From Pedobacter mucosus (GTDB lineage Bacteria > Bacteroidota > Bacteroidia > Sphingobacteriales > Sphingobacteriaceae), in assembly GCF_022200785.1 (NCBI RefSeq), contig NZ_CP087585.1, forward strand, positions 4,712,001-4,776,000: a stretch of DNA of 64,000 nt, read 5' to 3'. Positions 7,278 to 15,677 of this stretch are shown here, one piece after another (position 1 is the stretch's first letter; each line of letters starts with the position of its first letter). The position numbers were made by a program, and so were the translations under genes. The notes under the pieces are model-generated. The model searched no databases. It was given only the letters and a program-made list of their open reading frames with translations, and was not told the DNA's origin.

Positions 7278-8300
7278 TTAAATCACTCTCGGTCCTTCAG
7301 CGTTAACCGAAGAAACGTAAGCTTTGCTATTAATATTAATTTTAAGCAAGTGTTTTTGCTGCGCTTTGGTGATTATTTTAGCGGTTTCTTCATCTTTTGT
7401 TAAAGCAAAAACTGATGGGCCAGAACCAGAAATTCCAAAACCAATTGCTCCATTTTCCATGGCAATTGTTCTCATTTCTTCAAAGCCAGGAATCAAGATG
7501 GAACGAGTTGGTTCTACTAAAACATCTTTCATGCTTCTTCCGATCAAATCGAAATCATTCATAAATAATCCGCTTACTAAGCCAGCAACATTTCCCCATT
7601 GTGTAACGGCATCTTTTAATAAAACCTTACTACGGATCATCTGACGGGCATCTTTTGTTGGTACATCAACTTCAGGATAAACTATTGCGGCGTACATTCC
7701 GGCAGGTGTCGGCAAAGAAATTACATCTAATGGATCGTAACTTCTTACTAAAACAAAACCGCCTAAAATTGCTGGCGCAACGTTATCCGCATGACCATAA
7801 CCACAAGCTAATTCTTCGCCTTTCATGGCAAATGGAACCAATTCTTTAGGCGTTAATAAATCGCCCATTAATTTGTTTATGGCAAATAAACCAGCAACAG
7901 TACTGGCCGAACTAGAACCTAAACCGCTACCAATAGGCATCTTTTTGTGGAGATCAATTTCAACGCCAACATCCAAACGGTTGATATATTGCAAATAATG
8001 TTGAACACTTGCGCTAACTGTGTTCTTTGCGGCATCTAATGGCAAACGACCATCATCACCAGTAATTTTTTTGATTACAACACCAGGTGTATCAGTTAAA
8101 CGCATTTCAACTTCGTCGCCTGGTTCATTAACAGCAAAACCTAATACATCGAAACCGCAGACAACGTTTGCAACAGTGGCCGGTGCGAAAACGCGGATAG
8201 ACCTCAAATCCTCTAAATCCCCCAAAGTCCCGAAGGGGGCTTTTGCCTTTCCGGCGGTCATATCTAAAGTTTCAACAGGGCTTAAATTGTTATTTGACAT
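7278..8300 (-). CDS. thrB: Homoserine kinase with repeat-derived N-terminal extension
   Basis: ThrB is a GHMP kinase that phosphorylates homoserine for ThrC. The ATP loop PIGSGLGSSSA is at residues 122-132, and IRVFAPATVANVVCGFDVLGFA is the family N-terminus. In homologues that segment lies at the very start, but here it begins near residue 35. The extra residues KAKAPFGTLGDLEDL are encoded by a C-run/G-run palindrome (8215-8244) of a type found at several gene ends in this window. The longest frame starts at ATG 8300; an in-frame ATG exists at residue 14, and a TTG at 8207 (Leu32) would restore the normal N-terminus. Which start is used cannot be read from sequence. Confidence 0.93.
   Translation of the reverse strand: MSNNNLSPVETLDMTAGKAKAPFGTLGDLEDLRSIRVFAPATVANVVCGFDVLGFAVNEPGDEVEMRLTDTPGVVIKKITGDDGRLPLDAAKNTVSASVQHYLQYINRLDVGVEIDLHKKMPIGSGLGSSSASTVAGLFAINKLMGDLLTPKELVPFAMKGEELACGYGHADNVAPAILGGFVLVRSYDPLDVISLPTPAGMYAAIVYPEVDVPTKDARQMIRSKVLLKDAVTQWGNVAGLVSGLFMNDFDLIGRSMKDVLVEPTRSILIPGFEEMRTIAMENGAIGFGISGSGPSVFALTKDEETAKIITKAQQKHLLKININSKAYVSSVNAEGPRVI
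8215..8244. repeat. C-run/G-run palindromic repeat inside thrB
   Basis: CCCCC (8219-8223), then CCCGAAGGGGGC (8229-8240), between AAAT and TTTT. It encodes residues around 18-29 of the long ThrB reading frame. Related copies lie at 8366-8399, 28202-28228, 28347-28370, 41643-41669 and 52391-52420. Confidence 0.75.
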
Positions 8301-8320
8301 CGTCTATTTATTTTTTGTTT

Positions 8321-8399
8321 CCCAAGGTTGAAACCTTGGGCTATGCTATTGTATTCTACTCTGGGTTTTTAAAGCCCCATTCGGGGTTTGGGGGATTTA
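8321..8399. repeat. Two palindromes in the thrA-thrB spacer
   Basis: A perfect hairpin CCCAAGGTT-GA-AACCTTGGG (8321-8340) is followed by a C-run/G-run copy (about 8366-8399) that abuts the thrA stop codon. Neither is followed by a T-run in the transcribed (minus) direction that would make it a strong terminator, so they are more likely repeats or mRNA-stability structures inside the operon. Confidence 0.7.
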
Positions 8400-10841
8400 C
8401 GCCCCAACATTTATAATATCAGCAAAAACACCTGCGGCGGTCACTTCTGCGCCAGCACCAGGCCCTTTAACGACTAAAGGACGAGATTTATAACGATCTG
8501 TAGTGAATGAAATAATGTTATCACTTCCAGAAAGCATGTAAAAAGGGTGACTATCATCAACCATTTGAAGGCTGATTTCTACATTGCCATCTTCCAGCTT
8601 TCCGATGTAGCGTAATACTTTTTTATCGTTCGCAGCTTTAGTTTTCAAGTCTTCGAAGTAAGCCGAGTTTTTTTGCAATTCAGCGTAGAAATCCTCCACA
8701 GAAGTGGCGTTTAAGCAAGCTTCAGGTAAAATATTGTCGATTTTTACATCGACCGCTTCCAAAGGATAACCAGCATCACGAGCCAAGATTAGCATCTTAC
8801 GCATAAAATCTTTTCCATTTAAATCATCACGTGGATCCGGCTCTGTATACCCTAGATCCTGTGCTTCTTTTACAGTTTCATAAAAGCCAGCATCACCTTT
8901 AAAATTATTAAAAATGTAAGAAATCGTTCCTGATAAGATAGCCTCAATTCGTGCAACTTTATCGCCACTTAACATCAGTTCTCTTAAAGTTCGGATGATT
9001 GGCAAGCCTGCGCCAACATTAGTTTCATAATAGAAATCTACACCGAATTTACGGGCAGTATCTTTGAATGATTTATATTGAGCAAAATCTGCCGAATTAC
9101 CTTTTTTGTTACATGTTACCACGGAAATACTGCTCTCGAAAACACCCTGATAAAATTCAATTGGAGATTCTGCAGCAGTATTATCTACAAAAACGCAATT
9201 TGGTAAGTTTAATGCTTTCATTCGTGCAACAAAACCTGCCAGATCAGCTTGCTCTCCGTTTGTATTTAGTTCAGTTTCCCAATCTTCAAGTGATAAACCG
9301 TCAGCACTGAAAATCATTTTTCGGGTGTTGCTAATTCCGGCCACTTTAACCTGCAAATCATTATTGGCCGCAAGAAAAGGCATTTGCTCTTTCAGTTGGT
9401 TAAATAATGTTTTGCCGATATTCCCCGTTCCTAAACAGAAGATATTTAGGGTACGTTTCAAGTCAGTAAAGAAAGCATCGTGAACCGCATTTACCGCTTT
9501 CGATAAATCGCCTGCGCTGATAATCACTGAAATATTATATTCCGACGAACCTTGTGCAATCGCCCTAACATTGATCCCATTTCTGCCTAAAGCATTGAAT
9601 AATCTTCCACTCATGCCTGGCGTACGTTTCATGTTTTCGCCAACAATCGCCAGTACCGCCAAGTTATTTTCAACTTCTGGCAAAGCTAATTTGTTGGCAT
9701 CTAGTTCCAGTTCGAATTCTTTTTTTATTAAAGTAATCGCCTGACCCGCATCGGTTGGTTTAACTGCAAACGTAATACTATGTTCTGACGAAGATTGGGT
9801 AATCAATACTACGTTAATCTGCTCGCGAGAAAGTAATGAAAATAATCGACCGCTAAAACCAGCTTTACCAACCATGCCGCTTCCAGTCAGGTTTATAATG
9901 CTGATATGATCGATAGAAGAAATGCCTTTGATTGGTAAATTCGATGCTTTTACATCGCTTTTTATATAAGTTCCTGAAAAATCAGGTTCAAAAGTATTTT
10001 TAATAACGATCGGAATTTTTTTCATAAACGCCGGAATCATCGTTGGTGGATAAATCACTTTTGCTCCAAAATAGCTTAATTCCATTGCTTCAGTGTAACT
10101 TAATTCCGGTAAAGAAAAAGCCTTTTTTACGATGCGTGGGTCGGCAGTCATCATTCCATTTACATCCGTCCAGATTTCAATTTCCTCCGCATTTAAAGCA
10201 GAACCCCAAACCGCTGCGGTATAATCAGAACCACCGCGACCTAAGGTAGTAACTCTACCTGCTGCATTGCTGGAAATGAAGCCCGTAACAAATAAAACTT
10301 TGCTTTTATTTGCCTGATAAAAATCGCTAATCAACAATTCAGTAAGCTCAGTATCTACTTTTGCTTGTCCGAAATTACTATCAGTTTTTATCAAATCTGA
10401 ACCATTTACATACATCGCTTCAGCAAATTCTTGCGAAGCAATGTGCGCAATCATGAAAGCGGAGCAACGTTCGCCGTAACTTAAAATCTGGTCTTTGGTT
10501 TGCAAACTCAATTCACGCAGGTTTGTAACCGCTTGCAGAAGATCTTCCAACTCGTTAAAGAAAATTTTTAAACGCGTAAAAACAGGGTTTTGTGCCGCTG
10601 CAGGTAAAAGCGAGCGAATAACTGCAAAATGTTTTGCTTCAATTTCCTTTAAAGATGTGTCGTAATCTTCGCCACGTTCAGCCCTTTCGGCCATATCAGT
10701 AAGCAAATTGGTTACGCCACTCATTGCCGATAATACAACTACCGGGTTGCTTTGCAGTTTTTCTTTGGCTACTATGCTCAGCAGCGTTTTAATGTTCTCG
10801 GCCGAACCTACGGATGTGCCGCCGAATTTTAATACTTTCAT
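8397..10841 (-). CDS. thrA: Bifunctional aspartokinase / homoserine dehydrogenase
   Basis: One 814-aa chain carries the first and third steps from aspartate to homoserine. The kinase domain (1 to about 300) starts MKVLKFGGTSVGSAEN and has GRGGSDYTAA at 201-210; two ACT regulatory domains follow (about 313-380 and 393-455, each with VVLITQSSSEH- or VRAIAQGSSEYN-type motifs); the dehydrogenase begins at about 465 with the NAD(P) loop GTGNIGK (471-477) and contains GAGLPIIRTLRELMLSGD and the LSGTISYIFN block. Length matches the ThrA/MetL family. It is the first gene of thrABC, and its expression is likely set by the leader peptide and terminator immediately upstream; ACT domains imply feedback by threonine. 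Confidence 0.97.
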   Translation of the reverse strand: MKVLKFGGTSVGSAENIKTLLSIVAKEKLQSNPVVVLSAMSGVTNLLTDMAERAERGEDYDTSLKEIEAKHFAVIRSLLPAAAQNPVFTRLKIFFNELEDLLQAVTNLRELSLQTKDQILSYGERCSAFMIAHIASQEFAEAMYVNGSDLIKTDSNFGQAKVDTELTELLISDFYQANKSKVLFVTGFISSNAAGRVTTLGRGGSDYTAAVWGSALNAEEIEIWTDVNGMMTADPRIVKKAFSLPELSYTEAMELSYFGAKVIYPPTMIPAFMKKIPIVIKNTFEPDFSGTYIKSDVKASNLPIKGISSIDHISIINLTGSGMVGKAGFSGRLFSLLSREQINVVLITQSSSEHSITFAVKPTDAGQAITLIKKEFELELDANKLALPEVENNLAVLAIVGENMKRTPGMSGRLFNALGRNGINVRAIAQGSSEYNISVIISAGDLSKAVNAVHDAFFTDLKRTLNIFCLGTGNIGKTLFNQLKEQMPFLAANNDLQVKVAGISNTRKMIFSADGLSLEDWETELNTNGEQADLAGFVARMKALNLPNCVFVDNTAAESPIEFYQGVFESSISVVTCNKKGNSADFAQYKSFKDTARKFGVDFYYETNVGAGLPIIRTLRELMLSGDKVARIEAILSGTISYIFNNFKGDAGFYETVKEAQDLGYTEPDPRDDLNGKDFMRKMLILARDAGYPLEAVDVKIDNILPEACLNATSVEDFYAELQKNSAYFEDLKTKAANDKKVLRYIGKLEDGNVEISLQMVDDSHPFYMLSGSDNIISFTTDRYKSRPLVVKGPGAGAEVTAAGVFADIINVGA

Positions 10842-10860
10842 TTTTTTGAGGTTTAAAAAA

Positions 10861-10891
10861 AAAGCGTCCCGACTTTCTGTCGGGACGCTTT
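10861..10891 (-). terminator. Attenuator terminator of the thr operon
   Basis: Read on the minus strand, AAAGCGTCCCGAC pairs perfectly with GTCGGGACGCTTT (13 bp, 5-base loop AGAAA), followed by a T-run (complement of the A-run at 10855-10863), 20 bases before the thrA start. A terminator here would block the operon unless disrupted. Confidence 0.92.
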
Positions 10892-10938
10892 CTGTGTTTT
10901 ATATGTTTATTTCAACTTACAACAAATTAGCCCCGCAG
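10877..10938 (-). promoter_or_regulatory. Predicted antiterminator pairing in the thr leader
   Basis: The last three sense codons of the leader peptide, CTGCGGGGC (plus-strand 10930-10938), are complementary with one bulged A and one G-U pair to GTCCCGACAG (plus-strand 10877-10886), the 5' arm and loop of the terminator. A ribosome stalled earlier on Thr or Ile codons would leave CTGCGGGGC free to pair and would prevent the terminator; a ribosome reaching the stop would cover it. Confidence 0.7.
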
Positions 10939-10989
10939 GTTTTTCCCGGTGGTAATAATAATCGTTGTAATTGAAGTATTAAAATTCAT
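10927..10989 (-). CDS. thrL: thr operon leader peptide
   Basis: A 20-codon frame on the minus strand, too short for normal ORF calling, reads MNFNTSITTIIITTG then KNLRG and stop. Five Thr and four Ile codons fall in positions 5-14, like the enterobacterial ThrL peptide. It lies 85 bases upstream of thrA, between a promoter and the attenuator terminator. Its role would be to sense charged tRNA-Thr and tRNA-Ile through ribosome stalling. Position, composition, terminator and antiterminator complementarity all agree. Confidence 0.88.
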   Translation of the reverse strand: MNFNTSITTIIITTGKNLRG

Positions 10990-10996
10990 TTCTCTT

Positions 10997-11046
10997 GGTG
11001 TATTATCTACACCGTAAAGTAGCAGATTATTTTTCTTAATTGCAAA
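10997..11046 (-). promoter_or_regulatory. Candidate thr operon promoter and 5' hairpin
   Basis: On the minus strand TTTG (complement of 11043-11046), 21 bases, then TACTTTAC (complement of 11014-11021), a six-of-eight match to TAnnTTTG. Immediately after it, GGTGTA-N5-TACACC (10997-11013) forms a small hairpin at the predicted 5' end of the leader RNA, 8 bases before the leader ATG. Confidence 0.5.
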
Positions 11047-11225
11047 CAATTTTGAATTTTATTTGAAAATATTTTAATAAAACGTTTAAATGTGTGAAAT
11101 AGCTGCATTTTTTGAACCGAAAACTGAAATGGATATTTGTAATTGTGAGGAGGAAAGATAGGGCATTCAAACTTTCGTAATTAAAATTATTAGAAAAGGT
11201 ACTGCAGTAATTCTTCGGTTGCAGT

Positions 11226-11375
11226 AGCCCCGCCATTTGCTGCAATCTTTTTTTAAACTTCTGTCATTCTGAGGACGAAGAATCTGTTTCATCGGTTGCA
11301 GATGCTTCGTGCCTCAGCATGACAATATATTTGTGGTTAGCTGTGAAAAAAAGTATTTCCGCGTCTGTCAGGTTT
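11226..11375 (-). repeat. Dispersed AAACCYGA...GGAC-type element with a nested second repeat
   Basis: Read on the minus strand it starts AAACCTGACAGACGCGG (from 11375) and ends GCAAATGGCGGGGCT (to 11226). Its middle is interrupted by a 63-bp inverted-repeat element, TGTCATTCTGAG (11262-11273) to CTCAGCATGACA (11313-11324). The rest of the 10990-11455 gap contains the thr promoter and a relic reading TAATTGTGAGGA near 11138-11150; I see no gene in it. Confidence 0.6.
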
Positions 11376-11455
11376 AAAAACATTTGGACTAGGTTACTTA
11401 TTTCAATTTGTTTCCGTTTTGGAAGGCAACGTGGTGATTACACAATTATCTAAAT

Positions 11456-11902
11456 CTACCTCACCCCAATAAAAATCTCAACTTCCGATTCTGAACCTTG
11501 TTGAGCTTTAGTTCCATATACTTCAAAATCGGCAACATAAGTTCTATTTAATGCTCCATCACTCGCCCAAAGTTCTTTCCAAATATTTATAACTGCATTT
11601 GGCATTTCGCCTTTTGCGGTGTACATTTTAAGCTTTTCGTTTTGAATTTCTCTTCCAGTTAAGCTTTCAGGAATAATATCTAATGAACTTACTCGTTGCC
11701 CGATAATGGTTGTGTATTTGCCAGTATAATCGCTTTCATAATCTGTATAAACAGCGTAAATTTCTTCACCTTCTTTATTTTGGATTTTGTTAAATATTTC
11801 TTCGCTATAAAATTGTTGCCAAAGGTTACCTAAGTCAGTTGCTGCCTGGTTATTTTGATTTGTAGTTTTAACTGAGATACCAATAATTTTGAAGTTTTCC
11901 AT
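11456..11902 (-). CDS. GyrI-like / AraC effector-binding domain protein
   Basis: The 148-aa protein matches the stand-alone small-molecule binding fold seen at the C-terminus of AraC/MerR-type activators (Rob, BmrR) and in GyrI: an opening MENFKIIGISVKTTNQN, a central GEEIYAVYTDYESDYTGKYTTIIGQRV, LTGREIQNEKLKMYTAKGEMPNAVINIWKEL split by the ligand pocket region, and a final strand with EVEIFIGVR. There is no DNA-binding part. Proteins of this type bind cationic or aromatic compounds or inhibit gyrase; the ligand here is unknown. It has no operon partner. Family placement is by motif, function is open. Confidence 0.8.
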   Translation of the reverse strand: MENFKIIGISVKTTNQNNQAATDLGNLWQQFYSEEIFNKIQNKEGEEIYAVYTDYESDYTGKYTTIIGQRVSSLDIIPESLTGREIQNEKLKMYTAKGEMPNAVINIWKELWASDGALNRTYVADFEVYGTKAQQGSESEVEIFIGVR

Positions 11903-12243
11903 AAATAAGATTTTGTGTGAAGATAATAGATTCTATTCTATTGTCAGTCTGAGCCTGTCGAAGACCTTTTCGCTTTAATCCTTAAACACTTTCATAATGA
12001 GAATACGATATAAAACCATGCAAAGAACTTGAGTTTGCTGCATTACCCTAAGTTTCTAAACCTGATGGGAGCGAACACAAAGTATTAGCCTTTTCTGCTA
12101 ACAACGGAGTAAAGCAAACAGCAGGACTAACTTTAAAACGAAGCCGAGGATTTGCTTTCCAAGCTAATCTCTTTAAATCAAACTCAATTATCATTGTTCC
12201 TCGCTTAAATCAGTGAAATCATATTCTTATCTTTGTTGCAAAT
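11903..12243. repeat. Intergenic region with repeat relics
   Basis: No gene seen. Near 11942-11965 is a relic of the TGTCATnCTGAG repeat family (TGTCAGTCTGAGCCTGTCGA). From about 12058 to 12133 there is a plus-strand copy of the dispersed element: AAACCTGATGGGAGCGAA at the start, a hairpin TTAGCCTTTTCTGCTAA in the middle, and AGCAGGAC near the end. Confidence 0.55.
12228..12235 (+). promoter_or_regulatory. Candidate -7 element of rsgA
   Basis: TATCTTTG is a perfect TAnnTTTG match ending 8 bases before the rsgA ATG. No good TTG lies at the usual distance upstream. The mRNA would be almost leaderless. Confidence 0.45.
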
Positions 12244-13164
12244 ATGCAGGGCTTAGTTATTAAATCTACCGGGAGTTGGTATAGCGTTTTGGCAAATGAT
12301 GGCAAACGTTACGACTGCCGTATTGTTGGTAAATTCAGGATGAAGGGCATCCAAACGACCAATCCGATTGCAGTTGGCGATCAAGTGAAATTCGATTTGG
12401 AACGAGATGGAATAACTGGTGTAATCGATGAGCTTTTGCCTCGCAAAAATTATATTATTCGAAAATCTATCAACTTAAGCAAGCAGGCGCAAATTTTAGC
12501 GGCGAACTTGGATATGGCTATTTTGATCGTAACGCTTGCTTCTCCTCGGACTTCTTTGGGTTTTATAGATCGTTTTTTAGTAACCGCCGAGGCTTATGAT
12601 GTGCCGACAGTTTTAGTGTTTAACAAACTCGATTTGTTTAGTAAAGAAGGACTAGAAATTCTTCAGGATTTCAAAGAAATTTACCAAGCAATTGGCTATT
12701 CCTGTTATGAGGTTTCTGCATTAAAGGGTATAAATGTTCCAATAATTCAAGATTTAATTGCTAATAAAATTACCTTGATTTCTGGTCATTCAGGTGTTGG
12801 AAAATCCAGTTTAATTAATGCACTTTTACCAGATCGTGATTTAAGAACTGGCGAAGTTTCTGATTGGAGTGATAAAGGCCAGCATACTACAACATTTGCC
12901 GAAATGTTCGAATTGCCCCAAGGTGGTTTCATTGTAGATACGCCTGGGATTAGAGAATTAGGTGTTATTGATATTGAAAAAGAAGAACTTGGGCATTTCT
13001 TTAGAGAGATTTTTAAAACTTCTCACGATTGTAAGTTTAATAATTGTCGACATATTAATGAACCCGGTTGTGCGGTTATTAAAGCGGTTGACAATGATGA
13101 AATCGCTGTTTCAAGGTATGAAAGTTACCTAAGTATTTACCATGGTAATGATACGAGGCATTAG
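12244..13164 (+). CDS. rsgA: Small ribosomal subunit biogenesis GTPase RsgA
   Basis: RsgA (YjeQ) is a GTPase that checks late 30S assembly. The 306-aa chain has an N-terminal OB-fold (to about 75), then a circularly permuted GTPase domain in which G4 (NKLD, 127-130) precedes G1 (GHSGVGKSSL, 181-190) and G3 (DTPG, 232-235), and a C-terminal zinc knuckle with C263, C268, H270 and C276 (HDCKFNNCRHINEPGC). Length and order are standard. It starts at the ATG directly behind a -7 element. The Smr protein follows 82 bases later on the same strand. Confidence 0.97.
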   Translation: MQGLVIKSTGSWYSVLANDGKRYDCRIVGKFRMKGIQTTNPIAVGDQVKFDLERDGITGVIDELLPRKNYIIRKSINLSKQAQILAANLDMAILIVTLASPRTSLGFIDRFLVTAEAYDVPTVLVFNKLDLFSKEGLEILQDFKEIYQAIGYSCYEVSALKGINVPIIQDLIANKITLISGHSGVGKSSLINALLPDRDLRTGEVSDWSDKGQHTTTFAEMFELPQGGFIVDTPGIRELGVIDIEKEELGHFFREIFKTSHDCKFNNCRHINEPGCAVIKAVDNDEIAVSRYESYLSIYHGNDTRH

Positions 13165-13246
13165 GTAAATAGCTTACTGTATCACTTATTTATAAAAAAC
13201 TAAATTCTTAGTGTGCTTCGTGACTTTGTGGTTAAAAAAATTAGAT

Positions 13247-14200
13247 ATGAAATTTAAATTAGGTGATTTTGTTCGTTTTGTTGATGAAAAACGTGAAGGA
13301 TATGTAACCAAAATAATCGATGCACAAACTTTAGGTGTTACCGATGAAGATGGTTTTGAAATTCCTGTGGCTGTAAGTAATCTTACTTCTGTTCACGGAC
13401 ATGGAGTTTCTGTCGAAGAAGTTGATGCGCCGAAGCCAATTCAGGTTAATGTGCCGATGTTAAGCAAAACTGAGAATGGCATTTATTTGGCTGTAGCGAA
13501 TGATAATAAGGCTGGAAATGTGGTACATTTTCATCTTCAAAATCAAACGGCAAGTGTGGTATTGCTAACCTTAACCACCGAAAGGAAGGATAAATATGCA
13601 GGAACATTTTATGGCGTAATCGAATCTTTTAATTCATCATTGGTATATTCTGCATCATTAGCTGATTTAGATATTTGGCCAGAATTTAGTTTTCAAATTC
13701 TATTATTTACTAAGGCTGATGTAAAACCGGTGGCTCCTTTAACCATTCGCAAAAAGTTTAGGGCAAAAGATTTCAGCACTGAAATAAAGGATTTGCCAGG
13801 ATTAAATAAAAAAGGATGGTTGATTCGCTTAGATGAACAAGCGCCAATTATCGATGCCCAAAAATTGAAAGAAAGCTTCTTTAAATCATCTGAAGAAAAA
13901 AAGAAAACAGTTGATGTTCCGCAAAAAGAAATTGATTTGCATATTGAAAAGCTTCGTGATGATCATCATTTCTTAGCTGCAGATGAAATGCTAATTATTC
14001 AACTAGCTCATTTTCAAAATGCTTTGGATGCCGCTATTGTTCATCATTTTGAGAAAATTGTTTTCATCCATGGTTCGGGAAATGGAACACTGAGAGATAA
14101 AATTCATAAAATTATCAGCAAAAATCCACATATCAAAACATATATGGATGCCAAAAAAGAGAAATTTAGTTATGGCGCTACGGAAGTTGTATTTAAATAG
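13247..14200 (+). CDS. DUF2027 / Smr domain protein
   Basis: The 317-aa product starts at the ATG at 13247 (MKFKLGDFVRFVDEKREG); a longer frame from 13211 adds 12 unconserved residues from the spacer. The N-terminal two thirds are a DUF2027-type region with small beta-barrel character. The C-terminal Smr domain (about residues 230-317) has the DLHIEKLRDDH motif and HGSGNGTLRDKIHKII, as in the nuclease part of MutS2. Smr domains cut nucleic acids, recently linked to collided-ribosome rescue for some members; for this Bacteroidota form the role is not established. It follows rsgA on the same strand. Confidence 0.87.
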   Translation: MKFKLGDFVRFVDEKREGYVTKIIDAQTLGVTDEDGFEIPVAVSNLTSVHGHGVSVEEVDAPKPIQVNVPMLSKTENGIYLAVANDNKAGNVVHFHLQNQTASVVLLTLTTERKDKYAGTFYGVIESFNSSLVYSASLADLDIWPEFSFQILLFTKADVKPVAPLTIRKKFRAKDFSTEIKDLPGLNKKGWLIRLDEQAPIIDAQKLKESFFKSSEEKKKTVDVPQKEIDLHIEKLRDDHHFLAADEMLIIQLAHFQNALDAAIVHHFEKIVFIHGSGNGTLRDKIHKIISKNPHIKTYMDAKKEKFSYGATEVVFK

Positions 14201-14240
14201 GTTGATTATAGGTTAACTGCAAGTCGCAATTTAAATCTTT

Positions 14241-15116
14241 TTAGCTAAAAACTTCATCACCATAATCTGGATTTGCACCAGGTTGCGATGCTACGAAAGC
14301 GCCAACTTTACAGGCTCTATCTAAAACAGTATCCATTGGGAAACCATTAAGGTAGCTTGAAATAAAGGTTGCAAGAAACGAATCACCAGCTCCAACAGTA
14401 TCTGCAACTTTAACTTGATAACCTTTGTGGTAATATAATTTTCCTTCAGATAAAACGTAAGCTCCTTTTTCGCCAACGGTTAAGCAAATAATTTTTATGT
14501 TGAACTTGATGGCTAATTGCTTTAAAAGTTGTTCATCGGTATTGCCAGTAAGTAATAAATTTGCTTTTAAATAAACAAGTTCATCCTCATTTACTTTTAA
14601 AATATCTGCTTCTTTTAATAAGGAAGATAAGGTTTCTATATTATAAAATGGCGGACGAAGATTAATATCAAATATCTTTAATTTGGCATGTTTAAGTAAG
14701 CTTAAAATCGTGTTTTTACTTACCTCGTTTCTACATGTTAAGCTACAATAAACAAAAGCATCCGAATTTTTAACAGCTTCAACTGCGTTCTCAGAAAGTT
14801 CAATATAATCCCAGGCAACAGGCTCAACTATAATGTAAGTAGCTTGGTGAGTCTCATCAAGCTTTACCATTACGGTACTTGTTGGTAAAGTTGGGTGGTT
14901 TTGAATCAAATCTGTAGGATAATTTTTTGAAGAAAGAAAATCAATTAGGCCTTCTCCATTTTCATCTTTTCCAACTGCACTAACAAACTTGCTGTCGATA
15001 TTTTGTTTATGAAGATTTAGCGCCACATTCATTGATGAACCTCCAGCTTTTTTTCCTTCTGGAAAAACGTCCCATAAAATTTCGCCGATTGCAGTAACTG
15101 TTTTTCTCATGCTCAA
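14241..15116 (-). CDS. PfkB-family carbohydrate kinase (fructokinase-like)
   Basis: The protein (291 aa) is a ribokinase-fold sugar kinase. GEILWDVFPEGKKAGGSSMNVA near the start binds sugar, and the anion hole/catalytic motif DTVGAGDSF spans 239-247 with Asp245 as the base. The N-terminal part resembles fructokinases more than adenosine or ribose kinases, so fructose to fructose 6-phosphate is the most likely reaction; substrate is inference. Either ATG (15116 or 15110) could start it. It is alone on the minus strand, not next to a transporter or glycosidase. Confidence 0.87.
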   Translation of the reverse strand: MSMRKTVTAIGEILWDVFPEGKKAGGSSMNVALNLHKQNIDSKFVSAVGKDENGEGLIDFLSSKNYPTDLIQNHPTLPTSTVMVKLDETHQATYIIVEPVAWDYIELSENAVEAVKNSDAFVYCSLTCRNEVSKNTILSLLKHAKLKIFDINLRPPFYNIETLSSLLKEADILKVNEDELVYLKANLLLTGNTDEQLLKQLAIKFNIKIICLTVGEKGAYVLSEGKLYYHKGYQVKVADTVGAGDSFLATFISSYLNGFPMDTVLDRACKVGAFVASQPGANPDYGDEVFS

Positions 15117-15196
15117 TATTTAAAAACGTAAAGAAACAATTTTTGTTGGGCTATCGAAATAAATTGTTTTTATATCTTTAGGTTTAATCCATAAAA

Positions 15197-15622
15197 ATGA
15201 AAAATTTCATCATTATAGCTTTGTGTTTGATTACGTTAAATTCATTTGCTCAATCTAAAAATGAGAAGCAAGCAGTTTTGAAGTTATTAGAAAGGCAACG
15301 TTTAGATTGGAATAAAGGTGATGTTGAAGCTTACATGCAAGGCTATGTTAAAAGCGATAGTCTGCTTTTCGTTGGCAAAAGCGGACCAACTTACGGCTGG
15401 CAAAAAACGTTGGATAATTATAAAAAAGGTTATCCGGATAAAGCTGCAATGGGTTTTTTAACTTTCGGAATTAAAAAAGTTGAATTTTTAAATAGAGATG
15501 TGGCTTTCGTTTTAGGAAGCTGGAATGTAAAAAGAGAAAAAGATGAGCTAAAAGGGTATTTTACTTTACTGCTTAAAAAGATAAAAGGAGAGTGGAGAAT
15601 AGTTGTTGATCATAGTTCATAG
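15197..15622 (+). CDS. Exported NTF2-like (SnoaL/DUF4440) protein
   Basis: After a signal peptide (about residues 1-19, ending NSFAQ) comes a single alpha+beta cone domain: QAVLKLLERQRLDWNKGDVEAYMQGY, then LLFVGKSGPTYGWQKTLDNYKKGYPD, and strands ending KGEWRIVVDHSS. This is the DUF4440/SnoaL-like arrangement, which covers enzymes, binding proteins and immunity proteins. No catalytic residue set can be assigned. A partial promoter (TATCTTTA, 15173-15180) lies upstream. It stands alone, divergent from the PfkB kinase. Confidence 0.8.
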   Translation: MKNFIIIALCLITLNSFAQSKNEKQAVLKLLERQRLDWNKGDVEAYMQGYVKSDSLLFVGKSGPTYGWQKTLDNYKKGYPDKAAMGFLTFGIKKVEFLNRDVAFVLGSWNVKREKDELKGYFTLLLKKIKGEWRIVVDHSS

Positions 15623-15677
15623 TTATTTTTTGTGTGTTGTAATTGTGAGGAACTAAGAATCCCTATTTCGAATAAAC

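Noticed and set aside
11036..11245. 69-codon minus-strand frame upstream of the thr leader
   Set aside because: AT-rich, no recognisable motif, and it runs across the thr promoter region and the end of a dispersed repeat; most likely non-coding.
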